Shown: positions 20,996-30,117, counted from the stretch's first letter. The stretch: 64,000 nucleotides of DNA from Caulobacter rhizosphaerae (GCF_010977555.1 NZ_CP048815.1:5572501-5636500); one strand, 5' to 3'. Translations and numbers: made by a program. Notes: a model not told the origin generated them from the sequence alone.

Positions 20996-22444
20996 TTACT
21001 CCGCCGCGATCAGCGCCGCGGCGCCGGTCTTGGTCATCAGGTAGCGGTGCATGGCGTCGGCGGCGTCGCGGCCGTCCTTGATCGCCCAGACCACCAGCGA
21101 GGCGCCGCGCACGATGTCGCCGGCCGCGAACACGCCGTCCAGATTGGTCATCTGGTGGCGGACGTCGGCCTTGACCGTGCCCCAGCGGGTGGTCTTCAGG
21201 TCCGGCGCCGACCACAGCTGCGGCAGGTTCTCGGGCTCGAAGCCCAGGGCCTTGACCACCAGCTGGGCCGGACGGTCGAAGTCGCCGCCGTCGATCTCTT
21301 CCGGAGTCTGGCGGCCCGAGGCGTCCGGGGCGCCCAGGCGCATGCGGATGGCGCGCACGCCGGTCACGGCCTCGGCGTCGCCCTGCAGGGCGCGCGGGGC
21401 CGCCAGCCACTCGAAGGTCACGCCCTCTTCCTCGGCGTTGGCCACTTCGCGGAGCGAGCCGGGCATGTTGGCCTTGTCGCGGCGATAGAGGCAGGTGACC
21501 GAGGTCGCGCCCTGGCGGATGGCGGTGCGCACGCAGTCCATGGCGGTGTCGCCGCCGCCGACCACCACGACGTCCTTGCCCTCGGCGTTCAGCTCGCCGC
21601 TGTCATAGGCGGGAACCTCGTCGCCCAGCGTCTTGCGGTTGGAGGCGATCAGGTAGTCCAGGGCCGGCACGACGCCCTGCGAGCCCGAGCCCGGGGCGGT
21701 CAGGTCGCGCGCGGCGTAGACGCCCACGGCGATCAGCACCGCGTCGTGCTGGTCACGCAGCTGCTGCAGGGTGGCGTCGCGGCCGACCTCGAAGCCCAGC
21801 TTGAACACCACGCCGCCATCGGCCAGGCGCTGGGTGCGGCGCTCGACCACTTCCTTTTCCAGCTTGAAGCCGGGAATGCCGTAGATCAGCAGTCCGCCGG
21901 CTCGGTCGTGGCGGTCGTAGACGGTGACGGCGTAGCCTTCCTCGCGCAGCCGTTCGGCGGCCGACAGGCCGGCCGGACCGGCGCCGATGACGGCGACCGA
22001 CTGGCCGCGATCGGCCTTGGCGACCAGCGGCTTGACCCAGCCCATCTCCCAGGCCTTGTCGGTCAGGTAGCGCTCGACCGAACCGATGGTCACGGTGCCG
22101 TGGCCCGACTGCTCGATGACGCAGTTGCCTTCGCACAGGCGGTCCTGGGGGCAGATTCTGCCGCAGACTTCCGGCATCGAACTGGTGGCCTGCGACAGCT
22201 CGTAGGCTTCCTGGATCCGGCCCTCGGCGGTCATCCGCAGCCAGTCGGGGATGTTGTTGTGCAGCGGGCAGTGGGTCTGGCAGAACGGCACGCCGCATTG
22301 CGAGCAACGCGAGGCCTGCTCGGTGGCTTTCGCGTCGATGAAGTCGGCGTAGATCTCGTGGAAGTCGCCATTGCGCTCGCTCGCCGCCCGCTTTTCGGGC
22401 GTCTTGCGGGCTACGGTCGTGAATTTCAGCATGCGCTCGGCCAT
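20996..22444 (-). CDS. gltD: Glutamate synthase (NADPH) small subunit
   Basis: Passes electrons from NADPH to the large subunit through FAD and iron-sulfur centres. The 482-residue protein has N-terminal cysteine clusters CSQCGVPFCQTHCPLHNNIP and CGRICPQDRLCEGNCV, the FAD-binding GAGPAGLSAAERLREEG and the NADPH-binding VVVGGGDTAMDCVRTA. The C-terminal FAD motif GVFAAGDIVRGASLVVWAI is complete. It is first in the gltD-gltB operon. A 450-bp intergenic region upstream must hold the promoter, but no convincing sigma-54 (GG-N10-GC) site was seen there. Confidence 0.96.
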   Translation of the reverse strand: MAERMLKFTTVARKTPEKRAASERNGDFHEIYADFIDAKATEQASRCSQCGVPFCQTHCPLHNNIPDWLRMTAEGRIQEAYELSQATSSMPEVCGRICPQDRLCEGNCVIEQSGHGTVTIGSVERYLTDKAWEMGWVKPLVAKADRGQSVAVIGAGPAGLSAAERLREEGYAVTVYDRHDRAGGLLIYGIPGFKLEKEVVERRTQRLADGGVVFKLGFEVGRDATLQQLRDQHDAVLIAVGVYAARDLTAPGSGSQGVVPALDYLIASNRKTLGDEVPAYDSGELNAEGKDVVVVGGGDTAMDCVRTAIRQGATSVTCLYRRDKANMPGSLREVANAEEEGVTFEWLAAPRALQGDAEAVTGVRAIRMRLGAPDASGRQTPEEIDGGDFDRPAQLVVKALGFEPENLPQLWSAPDLKTTRWGTVKADVRHQMTNLDGVFAAGDIVRGASLVVWAIKDGRDAADAMHRYLMTKTGAAALIAAE

Positions 22445-22896
22445 GCGACTTCCCTCGTCCCTGCTGCCAGGGAAAAATTTGCGTGCGAGGGCCTCATACG
22501 GACTCTTGAGGGCAAGAAGAATGCGCTAGTCAAAAATATAGACGAATATATCCGTGATGGGCGCAGGGCTATTGCGAAAGAATCGCAGAAGACGCCCCAA
22601 CTCGTCTACTTTGTTGACCCAGCCCTTCTAGCGACCCGAGATCGCGTCGAAGCAAGGCCCCGCCGCGTCATCGGCGGCTCGCCCCGGATTGCCTTGGATC
22701 TGCGGCCACTCTAACACAGCCCCTTCGCATCGTTCCGGCCGGGCCCAACGCCCGCGTCCGCCTCGGGAGAAATCGTCACGAGCTCCGGATAGTCGCGCCG
22801 GGACTTCACCCGAGCCCAGGCTTGGCAAATCGGCGCGAGTCCTGAATCGTGCCCGCCGCCACCCTCGCCCGCCCCTCAACAGCCGAAATGTGATTG
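22445..22896. other. 450-bp intergenic region between gltD and the phosphohexomutase gene
   Basis: No convincing gene. The only notable feature is an AT-rich tract at about 22527-22556 (AAAAATATAGACGAATATAT), which could hold a promoter for either divergent gene. Nothing matched a sigma-54 or heat-shock consensus, and no strong terminator hairpin was found. Confidence 0.5.
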
Positions 22897-24393
22897 ATGT
22901 TCTCCAAGCCCCGCGCCGATCTCGTCCCCAACACGGCCGCCTATGAGAATGAGCCTCTGGTCAAGGCCACGGGGTTCCGGGAATACGATGCACGCTGGCT
23001 GTTCGGGCCCGAGATCAACCTGTTGGGCGTGCAGGCCCTGGGCCTGGGCCTGGGGACCTACATCCACGAGCTGGGCCAGTCGCGGATCGTGGTCGGCCAC
23101 GACTTCCGGTCCTATTCGAGTTCAATCAAGAACGCCCTGATCCTGGGCCTGATCAGCGCCGGCTGCGAGGTGCACGACATCGGCCTGGCCCTGTCGCCCA
23201 CCGCCTATTTCGCCCAGTTCGACCTGGACATCCCCTGCGTGGCCATGGTCACCGCCAGCCACAACGAGAACGGCTGGACCGGGGTGAAGATGGGCGCCCA
23301 GAGGCCCCTGACCTTCGGCCCCGACGAGATGGGCCGCCTGAAGGCGATCGTGCTGGGCGGCGCCTTCGTCGAGCGCGACGGCGGCAAGCTGATCCGGGTG
23401 CAGGGCGAGGCCGAGCGCTACATCGCCGACGTGGCCAAGCGGGCCCAGATCACCCGGCCTCTGAAGGTGATCGCCGCCTGCGGCAACGGCACGGCCGGCG
23501 CCTTCGCCGTCGAGGGCCTGCAGCGGATGGGCGTCTCCGAGGTCGTCGGCATGGACACCGACCTCGACTACACCTTCCCCAAGTACAATCCGAACCCCGA
23601 AGACGCCGAGATGCTGCACGCGATGGCCCACGCCGTCCGCGAGCACGGCGCCGACCTGGCCTTCGGCTTCGATGGCGACGGCGACCGTTGCGGCGTGGTC
23701 GACGACGAGGGCGAGGAGATCTTCGCCGACAAGATCGGCCTGATGCTGGCCCGCGACCTGGCCCCGCTGAACCCGGGCGCGACCTTCGTGGTCGACGTCA
23801 AGTCGACCGGCCTCTACGCCACCGATCCGATCCTGGCCGCCCACGGCTGCAAGGTGATCTACTGGAAGACCGGCCACAGCTACATCAAGCGCAAGAGCGC
23901 CGAGCTGGGCGCCCTGGCCGGCTTCGAGAAGAGCGGCCACTTCTTCATGAACGGCGAGCTGGGCTACGGCTACGACTGCGGCCTGACCGCGGCGGCCGCC
24001 ATCCTGGCCATGCTGGACCGCAATCCGGGCGTGAAGCTGTCGGACATGCGCAAGGCCCTGCCCGTGGCCTTCACCTCCCTGACCATGAGCCCGCACTGCG
24101 GCGACGAGGTGAAGTACGGCGTCGTCGACGACGTGGTGCAGGAATACCAGGACCTGTTCGCCGCCGGCGGGTCGATCCTGGGGCGGAAGATCACCGAGGT
24201 GATCACCGTCAACGGCGTCCGGGTGCACCTGGAGGACGGCTCGTGGGTGCTGGTCCGCGCCTCGTCCAACAAGCCCGAGATCGTCGTGGTGGTCGAAAGC
24301 ACGCAGTCGGAGGACGACATGCGGGCCCTGTTCCGCCAGGAGGTCAAGCCGCGCCTGGGCGACCGGGTCGGCAAGTACAACCAGGAAATCTGA
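22897..24393 (+). CDS. Phosphomannomutase/phosphoglucomutase
   Basis: Interconverts hexose 6-phosphates and 1-phosphates, feeding GDP-mannose and UDP-glucose synthesis. ATG 22897 follows an in-frame TTG at 22894; the ATG is chosen. The 498-residue alpha-D-phosphohexomutase has the phosphoserine loop TASHNENGWTGVK, the metal loop FGFDGDGDRCG, the sugar loop FEKSGHFFMNGELGYGYDCG (ExSG type) and the phosphate loop RASSNKPEIVVVVES. The ManB/AlgC-like family is clear; sugar preference cannot be read reliably. UppP lies downstream on the same strand. Confidence 0.9.
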   Translation: MFSKPRADLVPNTAAYENEPLVKATGFREYDARWLFGPEINLLGVQALGLGLGTYIHELGQSRIVVGHDFRSYSSSIKNALILGLISAGCEVHDIGLALSPTAYFAQFDLDIPCVAMVTASHNENGWTGVKMGAQRPLTFGPDEMGRLKAIVLGGAFVERDGGKLIRVQGEAERYIADVAKRAQITRPLKVIAACGNGTAGAFAVEGLQRMGVSEVVGMDTDLDYTFPKYNPNPEDAEMLHAMAHAVREHGADLAFGFDGDGDRCGVVDDEGEEIFADKIGLMLARDLAPLNPGATFVVDVKSTGLYATDPILAAHGCKVIYWKTGHSYIKRKSAELGALAGFEKSGHFFMNGELGYGYDCGLTAAAAILAMLDRNPGVKLSDMRKALPVAFTSLTMSPHCGDEVKYGVVDDVVQEYQDLFAAGGSILGRKITEVITVNGVRVHLEDGSWVLVRASSNKPEIVVVVESTQSEDDMRALFRQEVKPRLGDRVGKYNQEI

Positions 24394-24617
24394 CGCGGCC
24401 TTTCCGTCTCCGTGCGGTCGCCCGCTTTTCGGGCGGGCGAAGGCCGGCGGACGAACGATCGACACGAAATCGGGGCAGGACGGGCCTGGACGGCCGCCAG
24501 GCTCGTCTCCACGGTTCCGCGACGCGGGCCGGCGGATAAACCCGATGCTTACCCCGCTTCCCGGGCGGGACTTTTTGCGGCGGCCGCGCCTAGGCCCGGC
24601 CCTTGAGAGGACTGACG

Positions 24618-25427
24618 ATGCCGGATTGGCTGATCGCGATCGTGCTGGGCCTGGTCGAGGGCCTGACCGAATTCATTCCCGTGTCCTCGACCGGGCACCT
24701 GCTGCTGACCAAGATCGCCCTGGGCCTGACCGATCCGACCTGGGACACCTTCATCGTCCTGATCCAGCTGGGCGCGGTCCTGGCCGTGGTCGCCGTCTAC
24801 TTCCAGCGCCTGTGGCAGGTGGTGGTCGGCCTGCCGACCAAACCGGAAGCCCGCCGCTTCGCGCTCAGCGTGATCATCGGCTGCATCCCCGCCTTCGCCG
24901 CCGGCCTGCTGCTGCACGGGGTGATCAAGCACTTCTTCGAGAACCCGTTCCTGCCGCAGGTGATCTGCGTGTCGCTGATCGTCGGCGGCTTCCTGCTGCT
25001 GTGGGTCGACCGCTCCAAGCTGCCGGTGCGCGAGGAGGACGGCATGGCCCTGTCCCTGAAGACCGCCTTCCTGATCGGCCTGTTCCAGTGCCTGTCGCTG
25101 GTTCCCGGCGTGTCGCGCTCGGGCTCGACCATCGTCGGCTCGATGCTGCTGGGGGTCGAGCGCAAGGCCGCGGCCGAGTTCAGCTTCTTCATGGCCATCC
25201 CGATCATGGTCGGGGCCTTCGCCCTGGACCTCCTCAAGAGCTACAAGGACATCGACCCCAGCCACGCCGGCACGATCGCCATCGGCTTCGTAGTGTCGTT
25301 CCTGTCGGGCCTGGTGGTGGTCAAGACGATGATCGCCTTCATCGGCAAGCGCGGCTTCACCCCGTTCGCCTGGTGGCGGATCGTGGTCGGCGTGATCGGC
25401 CTGGGCTTGATCTACATGCCGCGCTGA
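24618..25427 (+). CDS. uppP: Undecaprenyl-diphosphatase
   Basis: Recycles undecaprenyl pyrophosphate to the lipid carrier used for peptidoglycan and O-antigen assembly. The start at 24618 (MPDWLIAIVLGLVEGL) has GAGAGG upstream. The 269-residue inner-membrane protein has about eight hydrophobic segments. It shows both BacA/UppP signatures: EGLTEFIPVSSTGHL near the N-terminus and VPGVSRSGSTIVGSML near residue 170. A 27-bp inverted repeat and a bidirectional terminator follow. Confidence 0.95.
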   Translation: MPDWLIAIVLGLVEGLTEFIPVSSTGHLLLTKIALGLTDPTWDTFIVLIQLGAVLAVVAVYFQRLWQVVVGLPTKPEARRFALSVIIGCIPAFAAGLLLHGVIKHFFENPFLPQVICVSLIVGGFLLLWVDRSKLPVREEDGMALSLKTAFLIGLFQCLSLVPGVSRSGSTIVGSMLLGVERKAAAEFSFFMAIPIMVGAFALDLLKSYKDIDPSHAGTIAIGFVVSFLSGLVVVKTMIAFIGKRGFTPFAWWRIVVGVIGLGLIYMPR

Positions 25428-25441
25428 CCAGCCAAACCACT

Positions 25442-25520
25442 GGGGACATGCCCTTGCGGCGTGTCCCCGAGACTTGGTGCGACGCTAGCTGTTGGGGACG
25501 CGCCGCAAGGGCATGTCCCC
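25442..25520. repeat. 27-bp inverted repeat (one mismatch) with 25-bp spacer
   Basis: The arms at 25442-25468 and 25494-25520 match in 26 of 27 positions. Each arm also begins and ends with GGGGAC/GTCCCC, giving nested symmetry. It sits between uppP and the terminator at 25534, in a purely intergenic location. A MITE- or REP-type element is likely. Confidence 0.75.
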
Positions 25521-25533
25521 GGTCGCTGAACGA

Positions 25534-25571
25534 AAAAGCCGCGCCCGGTCGCAAGACCGAACGCGGCTTTT
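25534..25571. terminator. Bidirectional intrinsic terminator
   Basis: Stem AAAAGCCGCG/CGCGGCTTTT with a stable inner hairpin CGGTC-GCAA-GACCG and T-runs on both strands. It lies between the convergent uppP and NDUFA9-like genes and closely matches the terminator at 2324-2361 in sequence. Confidence 0.85.
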
Positions 25572-25597
25572 GCTTGCTTCTCCCGTGGGGAGAAGGA

Positions 25598-26554
25598 TCA
25601 GAACGCCCCCGCCGGCACCTCGGCGTACTGGCCGCCCTTGCGGTAGCGGTAGAGGTAGGACGGAACCACCGCCTCGACGGCGGTCGGGACGACGCCGGCC
25701 TCGGCCAGGCCCGGCAGGCCATGGTCGGCGACATTGTCGGTCCTCAGCGACTCGACCTGGTCCGAGGTCAGCGGCGGGTTGATCGGCGACAAATCGCCGA
25801 CCTTGCCGATCAGGCCGGCGGCGAAGAACGGGATCGGGGCCAGCACGCGGTTGCGGCCGGTCTCGCGCAGGATCAGCTCCATCAGCGCCTTGAAGCTGTA
25901 GACGGTTGGGCCGCCCAGCTCGTAGGTCAGGCCCTCGGCGGCCGGGCTGGAGACCGCCTTGGCCACCACGGCGGCCACGTCGCCGACATAGACCGGCTGG
26001 AACTTGGTCTCGCCGCCGCCGATCAGCGGCAGGGCGGGGAACAGGGCGGCCATCTGGCCGAACTTGTTGAAGAACTTGTCCTCGGCGCCGAACACGACCG
26101 ACGGGCGGATCACCACCGCGCCCGGGAACGCGGCGCGGACGGCCGCTTCGCCCTCGGCCTTGGTGCGCAGGTACTTCGACGACGCGTTGACGTCGGCGCC
26201 CAGGGCCGAGACCTGCACCAGGCGCGCGGCGCCGGCCGCCCGGGCCTGCTCGGCGATCGTCCGGGCGCCCATCACGTGCAGGGTCTGGAACTTCTGCCGG
26301 CCGCTTTCCCACAGGACGCCGACCAGGTTGACCACGGCTTCGGCGCCGTCGACGGCGCGGGCCACCGACGGGACGTTGCGGACATTGGCCTGCACGACCT
26401 CGATCTGGCCGACGTCGCCCAGCATCCGCATGCGATAGGCCAGGTTCGGATTGCGCACCGCCACCCGCACGCGATGGCCCGCCTTGGCGAGCGCGCGTAC
26501 GACCTGGCCGCCGACGAAGCCGGAGCCGCCGAACACCGTGACCAGACCTTGCAT
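25598..26554 (-). CDS. NAD(P)-binding protein, complex I NDUFA9 subunit family
   Basis: The start at 26554 (MQGLVTVFGG) is preferred over a TTG two codons upstream. The 318-residue atypical short-chain dehydrogenase/epimerase has the nucleotide-binding GGSGFVGGQVVRALAKAGHRV, VVNLVGVLWESG, VQVSALGAD and YLRTKAEGEAAVRAAF (YxxxK-like). It continues with VIRPSVVFGAEDKFFNKF, typical of NDUFA9-like proteins. In mitochondria and some alphaproteobacteria this protein is a complex I accessory subunit. An isolated gene away from nuo may instead act in quinone or lipid metabolism. Confidence 0.82.
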   Translation of the reverse strand: MQGLVTVFGGSGFVGGQVVRALAKAGHRVRVAVRNPNLAYRMRMLGDVGQIEVVQANVRNVPSVARAVDGAEAVVNLVGVLWESGRQKFQTLHVMGARTIAEQARAAGAARLVQVSALGADVNASSKYLRTKAEGEAAVRAAFPGAVVIRPSVVFGAEDKFFNKFGQMAALFPALPLIGGGETKFQPVYVGDVAAVVAKAVSSPAAEGLTYELGGPTVYSFKALMELILRETGRNRVLAPIPFFAAGLIGKVGDLSPINPPLTSDQVESLRTDNVADHGLPGLAEAGVVPTAVEAVVPSYLYRYRKGGQYAEVPAGAF

Positions 26555-26698
26555 AATCAACCTCGTCCTAAACCCGTGAGCCGGGGGATAGACGACCGCG
26601 AGCCCAATCGCAACGAAATGCGCAACTAAGCGATTGACGCGGTCAAAACCTTTGCATAAACGTCCCGGCCTCGCGGCGATCCACGGATTGCTTTGCAG

Positions 26699-26785
<87 letters not shown>

Positions 26786-27022
26786 CCCCCTACCAACCTT
26801 CGAAAGAAGGTCGGGGTGGCGCCGAAAGTATCCAGGCTTCGGCCAGGCATCTGAAATTTCCAGACATTGAGGCTCCGCAAGCTCAACCAAGGGCTGGCGA
26901 TGGTCGTGACCAGCGGATAGATATCCTGTTCATCCGGCCTATAGTGTCGGCGCCCCATATTTAAGGCGTGTCGGAATTCGCAACGTCCCGTGCGACGAGA
27001 CCGAGGCGCGGAGACGTTAGAC

Positions 27023-27640
27023 TTGGCCAACTTTCTGCATGAAGGCGATCTTCCGGACGGCGCGTTCGCCGGCGCGACCGCGGTCGCGATCGATTCCGAG
27101 ACCATGGGCCTGCGCCTGGGCCGCGATCCGCTGTGCGTGGTCCAGCTGTCGTCGGGCGACGGCGACGCCCACGTGGTGCGCCTGGACCGCTCGACCTATG
27201 ACGCGCCCAACCTCAAGCGCCTGCTGACCGATCCGGCCGTGGTGAAGCTTTTTCACTTCGGCCGCTTCGATATCGCCATGTTCCTGTTGCACCTAGGTGT
27301 CATGACGGCGCCTGTGTACTGCACCAAGATCGCCAGCAAGCTGGCCCGCACCTATACCGACCGCCACGGCCTGAAGGACGTGACGCGCGAGCTGGTCGGC
27401 GTCGAGCTGTCGAAGGTCCAGCAGAGCTCGGACTGGGGCGCGGCCGCGCTGTCGCCCGAACAGGTGGCCTATGCGGCGTCCGACGTGCTGCATCTGCACG
27501 CCCTGCGCGAGCGTTTGGACGCCATGCTGGTCCGCGAGGGCCGCATGGCCCTGGCGAAGGCGGCGTTCGACTATCTTCCCCACCGCGCCGCCCTCGACCT
27601 GGCCGGCTGGGAAGACGTCGACATCTTCGCGCACAGCTGA
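27023..27640 (+). CDS. rnd: Ribonuclease D-family 3'-5' exonuclease
   Basis: This DEDDy exonuclease trims tRNA and other RNA 3' ends. The TTG start at 27023 (MANFLHEGDLPDG, 205 residues) has GGAG nine bases upstream and gives the short N-terminus usual in the alphaproteobacterial form; a GTG at 26990 is the alternative. Catalytic positions are DSETMGL (Asp, Glu), FHFGRFDIAMF (Asp) and YAASDVLHLHALRERL (Tyr-x3-Asp). The HRDC domains of E. coli RNase D are missing, as expected for this single-domain class. It is just ahead of lptC. Confidence 0.85.
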   Translation: MANFLHEGDLPDGAFAGATAVAIDSETMGLRLGRDPLCVVQLSSGDGDAHVVRLDRSTYDAPNLKRLLTDPAVVKLFHFGRFDIAMFLLHLGVMTAPVYCTKIASKLARTYTDRHGLKDVTRELVGVELSKVQQSSDWGAAALSPEQVAYAASDVLHLHALRERLDAMLVREGRMALAKAAFDYLPHRAALDLAGWEDVDIFAHS

Positions 27641-27650
27641 AGGCCGAGGC

Positions 27651-28307
27651 ATGACCACGCTGGAGGCGGATCGGGCGGGATACAAGCGGGACTTGCGCCG
27701 CTGGCGCGCCCGCTCGCGCCGCGTCAAGCTGGCGCGCGTGGTCCTGCCGATCGCCATGGTCGCCATCCTGGCGACGGTCGGCGGCCAGGTGGCGTGGCGA
27801 TCGTTCACCGCCGGCGACCGGCGGCCGTCCGAAAGCAAGGCGCAGATCCGCATGGTCACGCCGCGCTTCTACGGCCAGTCCAGCGACGGGCGGCCGTTCA
27901 TCATCACCGCCCGCTCGGCGGTGCGCGACGAGAACGACCTCAAGCGGGTGTTCCTGGACGCCCCGACCCTGACCCTGGGCGTGGGCAGCCCCGCCCCTAC
28001 CCGCTCGACCGCCGACCGCGGCGTCTATCGCGAGGACACCCTGAAGCTGCAGCTTTACGGCAATGTGCGCATGGACGACGGCGCCGGCTATCGCTTCGCC
28101 TCGGACGAGGCCCTGGTCGACACCCGCAACGGCAACACCACCGGCGAAACCGAGCTACAAGGCGAAGGTCCCACTGGACAGGTGCAATCCAACGCCTACT
28201 CCGTATATGACAAGGGCGACCGCATCATCTTCCGGGGCGGCGTCAGGACACGAATCGACCGGAAGACGGGCCAACCGATCCCGGAACAAGGGACGGCTTC
28301 CGAATAG
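27651..28307 (+). CDS. lptC: LPS export protein LptC
   Basis: Inner-membrane-anchored component that hands LPS from LptB2FG to LptA. The 218-residue protein (ATG 27651 with GAGG upstream) has one membrane segment (about 26-46, RVVLPIAMVAILATVGGQVAW). It is followed by a periplasmic beta-jellyroll with PRFYGQSSDGRPFIITARSAV and QLYGNVRMDDGAGYRFASDEALVDT, typical of the LptC/YrbK fold. It follows rnd by 10 bp and precedes lptA by 2 bp, so one operon is likely. Confidence 0.9.
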   Translation: MTTLEADRAGYKRDLRRWRARSRRVKLARVVLPIAMVAILATVGGQVAWRSFTAGDRRPSESKAQIRMVTPRFYGQSSDGRPFIITARSAVRDENDLKRVFLDAPTLTLGVGSPAPTRSTADRGVYREDTLKLQLYGNVRMDDGAGYRFASDEALVDTRNGNTTGETELQGEGPTGQVQSNAYSVYDKGDRIIFRGGVRTRIDRKTGQPIPEQGTASE

Positions 28308-28309
28308 AC

Positions 28310-28918
28310 ATGAGGACCTGGTTGATGAATCGATGGATGGCGCCGACGGCGATCGCCCTCAGCCTGTTGAGCGGCCCGGCCCTCCTGGTCGGCTTCGGGA
28401 GCGCGGCGACGGCTCAGACGACCGCCGCCGGCGGCAACAATTCCAGCGCGCCGGTGGACATCTCCGCCGACGAGCAGGAGGTCATCAACAGCCAGTGCAA
28501 GACCATCTTCCGCGGCGCGGTCGAGGTGCTGCAGGACAAGGCCCGCATGCGGGCGGCGACCATGACCGTCTACAATCGCCGCAAGACGCCGGGCAAGACG
28601 TCCTCGCCCACCGGCAACAACGACTGCGGCGACGTCGACCGCGTCGAGGCCGACGGCAATGTCTTCTACGTGACGCCCGAGCAGACGGTGCGCGGCGACC
28701 ACGCCGTCTACACCTATGACAACGACACCATCGTCGTGACCGGCGACGTCGTGGCCGTTCAGGGCCAGGACGTGGCGCGCGGCGATCGCATGACGATCAA
28801 GACCAAGACCAACGACGTGAAGATGGAATCCAACGCCACGGGTCGCGGCAAGACCCGTGTGCGGGCGGTGCTCTATCCCGACCAGAACAAAGACAAGAAG
28901 CCCGCCGGCAAGCCGTAG
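28310..28918 (+). CDS. lptA: LPS transport periplasmic protein LptA
   Basis: Forms the periplasmic bridge that carries LPS to the outer membrane. The 202-residue protein has a signal peptide ending near ATAQT and an OstA-type beta-jellyroll: VDISADEQEVINSQCKTIFR, GAVEVLQDKARMRAATMTVY, VEADGNVFYVTPEQTVRGDHAVY and VVTGDVVAVQGQDVARGDRM. The start may be ATG 28310 or ATG 28325; the latter has GAGG upstream. The tail is Lys-rich. It is the middle gene of lptC-lptA-lptB. Confidence 0.92.
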   Translation: MRTWLMNRWMAPTAIALSLLSGPALLVGFGSAATAQTTAAGGNNSSAPVDISADEQEVINSQCKTIFRGAVEVLQDKARMRAATMTVYNRRKTPGKTSSPTGNNDCGDVDRVEADGNVFYVTPEQTVRGDHAVYTYDNDTIVVTGDVVAVQGQDVARGDRMTIKTKTNDVKMESNATGRGKTRVRAVLYPDQNKDKKPAGKP

Positions 28919-28924
28919 GAACCC

Positions 28925-29695
28925 ATGGCGTTTTCGATGCAATCCCTGGGCGTCAATCGCGACGCGGCCTCCGAAGGCCTGTTCGTCGACGCCGTCGGCA
29001 AGTCGTTCGGCGACCGTCCCGTCGTGAAGAGCGTTTCGCTGCGCCTCAAGCGCGGCGAGGTCGCGGGCCTGCTGGGCCCCAACGGCGCCGGCAAGACCAC
29101 CTGCTTCTACATGATCACCGGCCTGGTCGCCGCCGACTATGGCTCGATCTATCTGGACGGCGAGGACATCACCTCCCAGCCGATGTTCCAGCGCGCCCGC
29201 ATGGGCGTGGGCTACCTGCCGCAGGAAGCCTCGATCTTCCGCGGCATGACGGTCGAGCAGAACGTCATGGCCGTGGTCGAGATGCGCCAGAAGAACCAAC
29301 GCAAGGCCCGCGAGCAGGTCACCCAGATCCTGGAAGAGCTGCGCATCACCCACATCCGAAAGTCGCCCGCCGTGGCGCTGTCGGGCGGCGAGCGGCGCCG
29401 GGTGGAAATCGCCCGGGCCCTGGCCAGCGAACCGTCGTTCATGCTGCTGGACGAGCCGTTCGCCGGCATCGACCCGCTGGCGATCTCCGACATCCGCGAA
29501 GTGGTCAGCTACCTGAAGAACCGCGGCATCGGCATCCTGATCACCGACCACAACGTCCGCGAGACGCTGCAGATGGTCGATCGGGCCTCGATCATCCACG
29601 CCGGCGAGGTGCTTTTCGAAGGCTCGCCCCAGGAGATCGTCGACAATCCCGAAGTCCGCCGCGTCTATCTGGGCGACAGCTTCGACGAGCGCTGA
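28925..29695 (+). CDS. lptB: LPS export ABC transporter ATP-binding protein LptB
   Basis: ATPase that powers LPS extraction with LptF/LptG (not in this window). The 256-residue protein has Walker A GPNGAGKTT (51-59), a Q-loop in YLPQEASIF, the ABC signature LSGGERRRVEIARALA, Walker B FMLLDEPFAGIDP and the switch His in LITDHNVRETL. LptB-typical GMTVEQNVMAV is present. It is 6 bp after lptA. A REP-A pair and a sigma-54-type promoter separate it from rpoN, which elsewhere often follows directly. Confidence 0.95.
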   Translation: MAFSMQSLGVNRDAASEGLFVDAVGKSFGDRPVVKSVSLRLKRGEVAGLLGPNGAGKTTCFYMITGLVAADYGSIYLDGEDITSQPMFQRARMGVGYLPQEASIFRGMTVEQNVMAVVEMRQKNQRKAREQVTQILEELRITHIRKSPAVALSGGERRRVEIARALASEPSFMLLDEPFAGIDPLAISDIREVVSYLKNRGIGILITDHNVRETLQMVDRASIIHAGEVLFEGSPQEIVDNPEVRRVYLGDSFDER

Positions 29696-29711
29696 GGCCG
29701 CCGGGGCTGGT

Positions 29712-29798
29712 CCTCGCCCTTCGACGGGCTCGGGATGAGGACGCTTGGCGGGGCGACGACAATCGAAAACCTCATCCTGAGCCTGTCGAAGGACGAGG
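29712..29798. repeat. REP-A inverted-repeat pair (copy 1 of 5)
   Basis: The arms at 29712-29740 and 29770-29798 are inverted copies of a 29-bp unit, CCTCGTCCT...AGGATGAGG, that is itself imperfectly palindromic. This copy is slightly diverged in the left arm (CCTCGCCCTTCGACGGGCTC). Other copies are at 34770, 52191, 57074 and 58144. Confidence 0.85.
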
Positions 29799-30024
29799 TT
29801 TTCGCGCGCCTGACGCTGGATGCCGGGCCTTCCTCGACGAACCTTTCGCCAGAACTTTAATCCGTGGACAGCTTGTCGCGGCAAATTTTGACGGGCGGGG
29901 CGTTCCGGATTCCCGGCCGCACCGCCATCAGCTGCGGCTCGCCCGGAATGGACATCCTGGTTTTTCAGTAGGTTAAGCCGCCCTTGCGGGAAAAACGCCC
30001 GTCTCTCCGGACGGAGTGTCGCAC

Positions 30025-30040
30025 TGGCCCGCTTTTTGCT
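30025..30040 (+). promoter_or_regulatory. Sigma-54-type (-24/-12) promoter upstream of rpoN
   Basis: TGGCCCGCTTTTTGCT matches the sigma-54 consensus TGGCACG-N4-TTGCW at all but one fixed position. It has the required GG and GC doublets exactly ten bases apart. Transcription would begin near 30051, about 65 bases before the rpoN start codon. This suggests that sigma-54 acts on its own gene. Confidence 0.6.
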
Positions 30041-30106
30041 GGCGTTCGCGCCCCGTTAACCAACCTGCCCCTCTTATGGCGATCAACAGATGTCGTTGAT
30101 TTGCCC

Positions 30107-30112
30107 AGGAGG
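30107..30112 (+). promoter_or_regulatory. Ribosome-binding site that fixes the rpoN TTG start
   Basis: AGGAGG lies five bases before TTG 30118. No ATG or GTG in frame is as well placed, so the TTG is taken as the start codon. Confidence 0.8.
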
Positions 30113-30117
30113 GCGCA

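Noticed and set aside
22445..22896. Sigma-54 promoter for gltD
   Set aside because: No GG-N10-GC pair in a TGGCA/TTGC context was found on the minus strand in this region.
28196..29884. A 562-residue open frame on the minus strand opposite lptA and lptB
   Set aside because: Shadow of well-identified genes with clear motifs on the plus strand.
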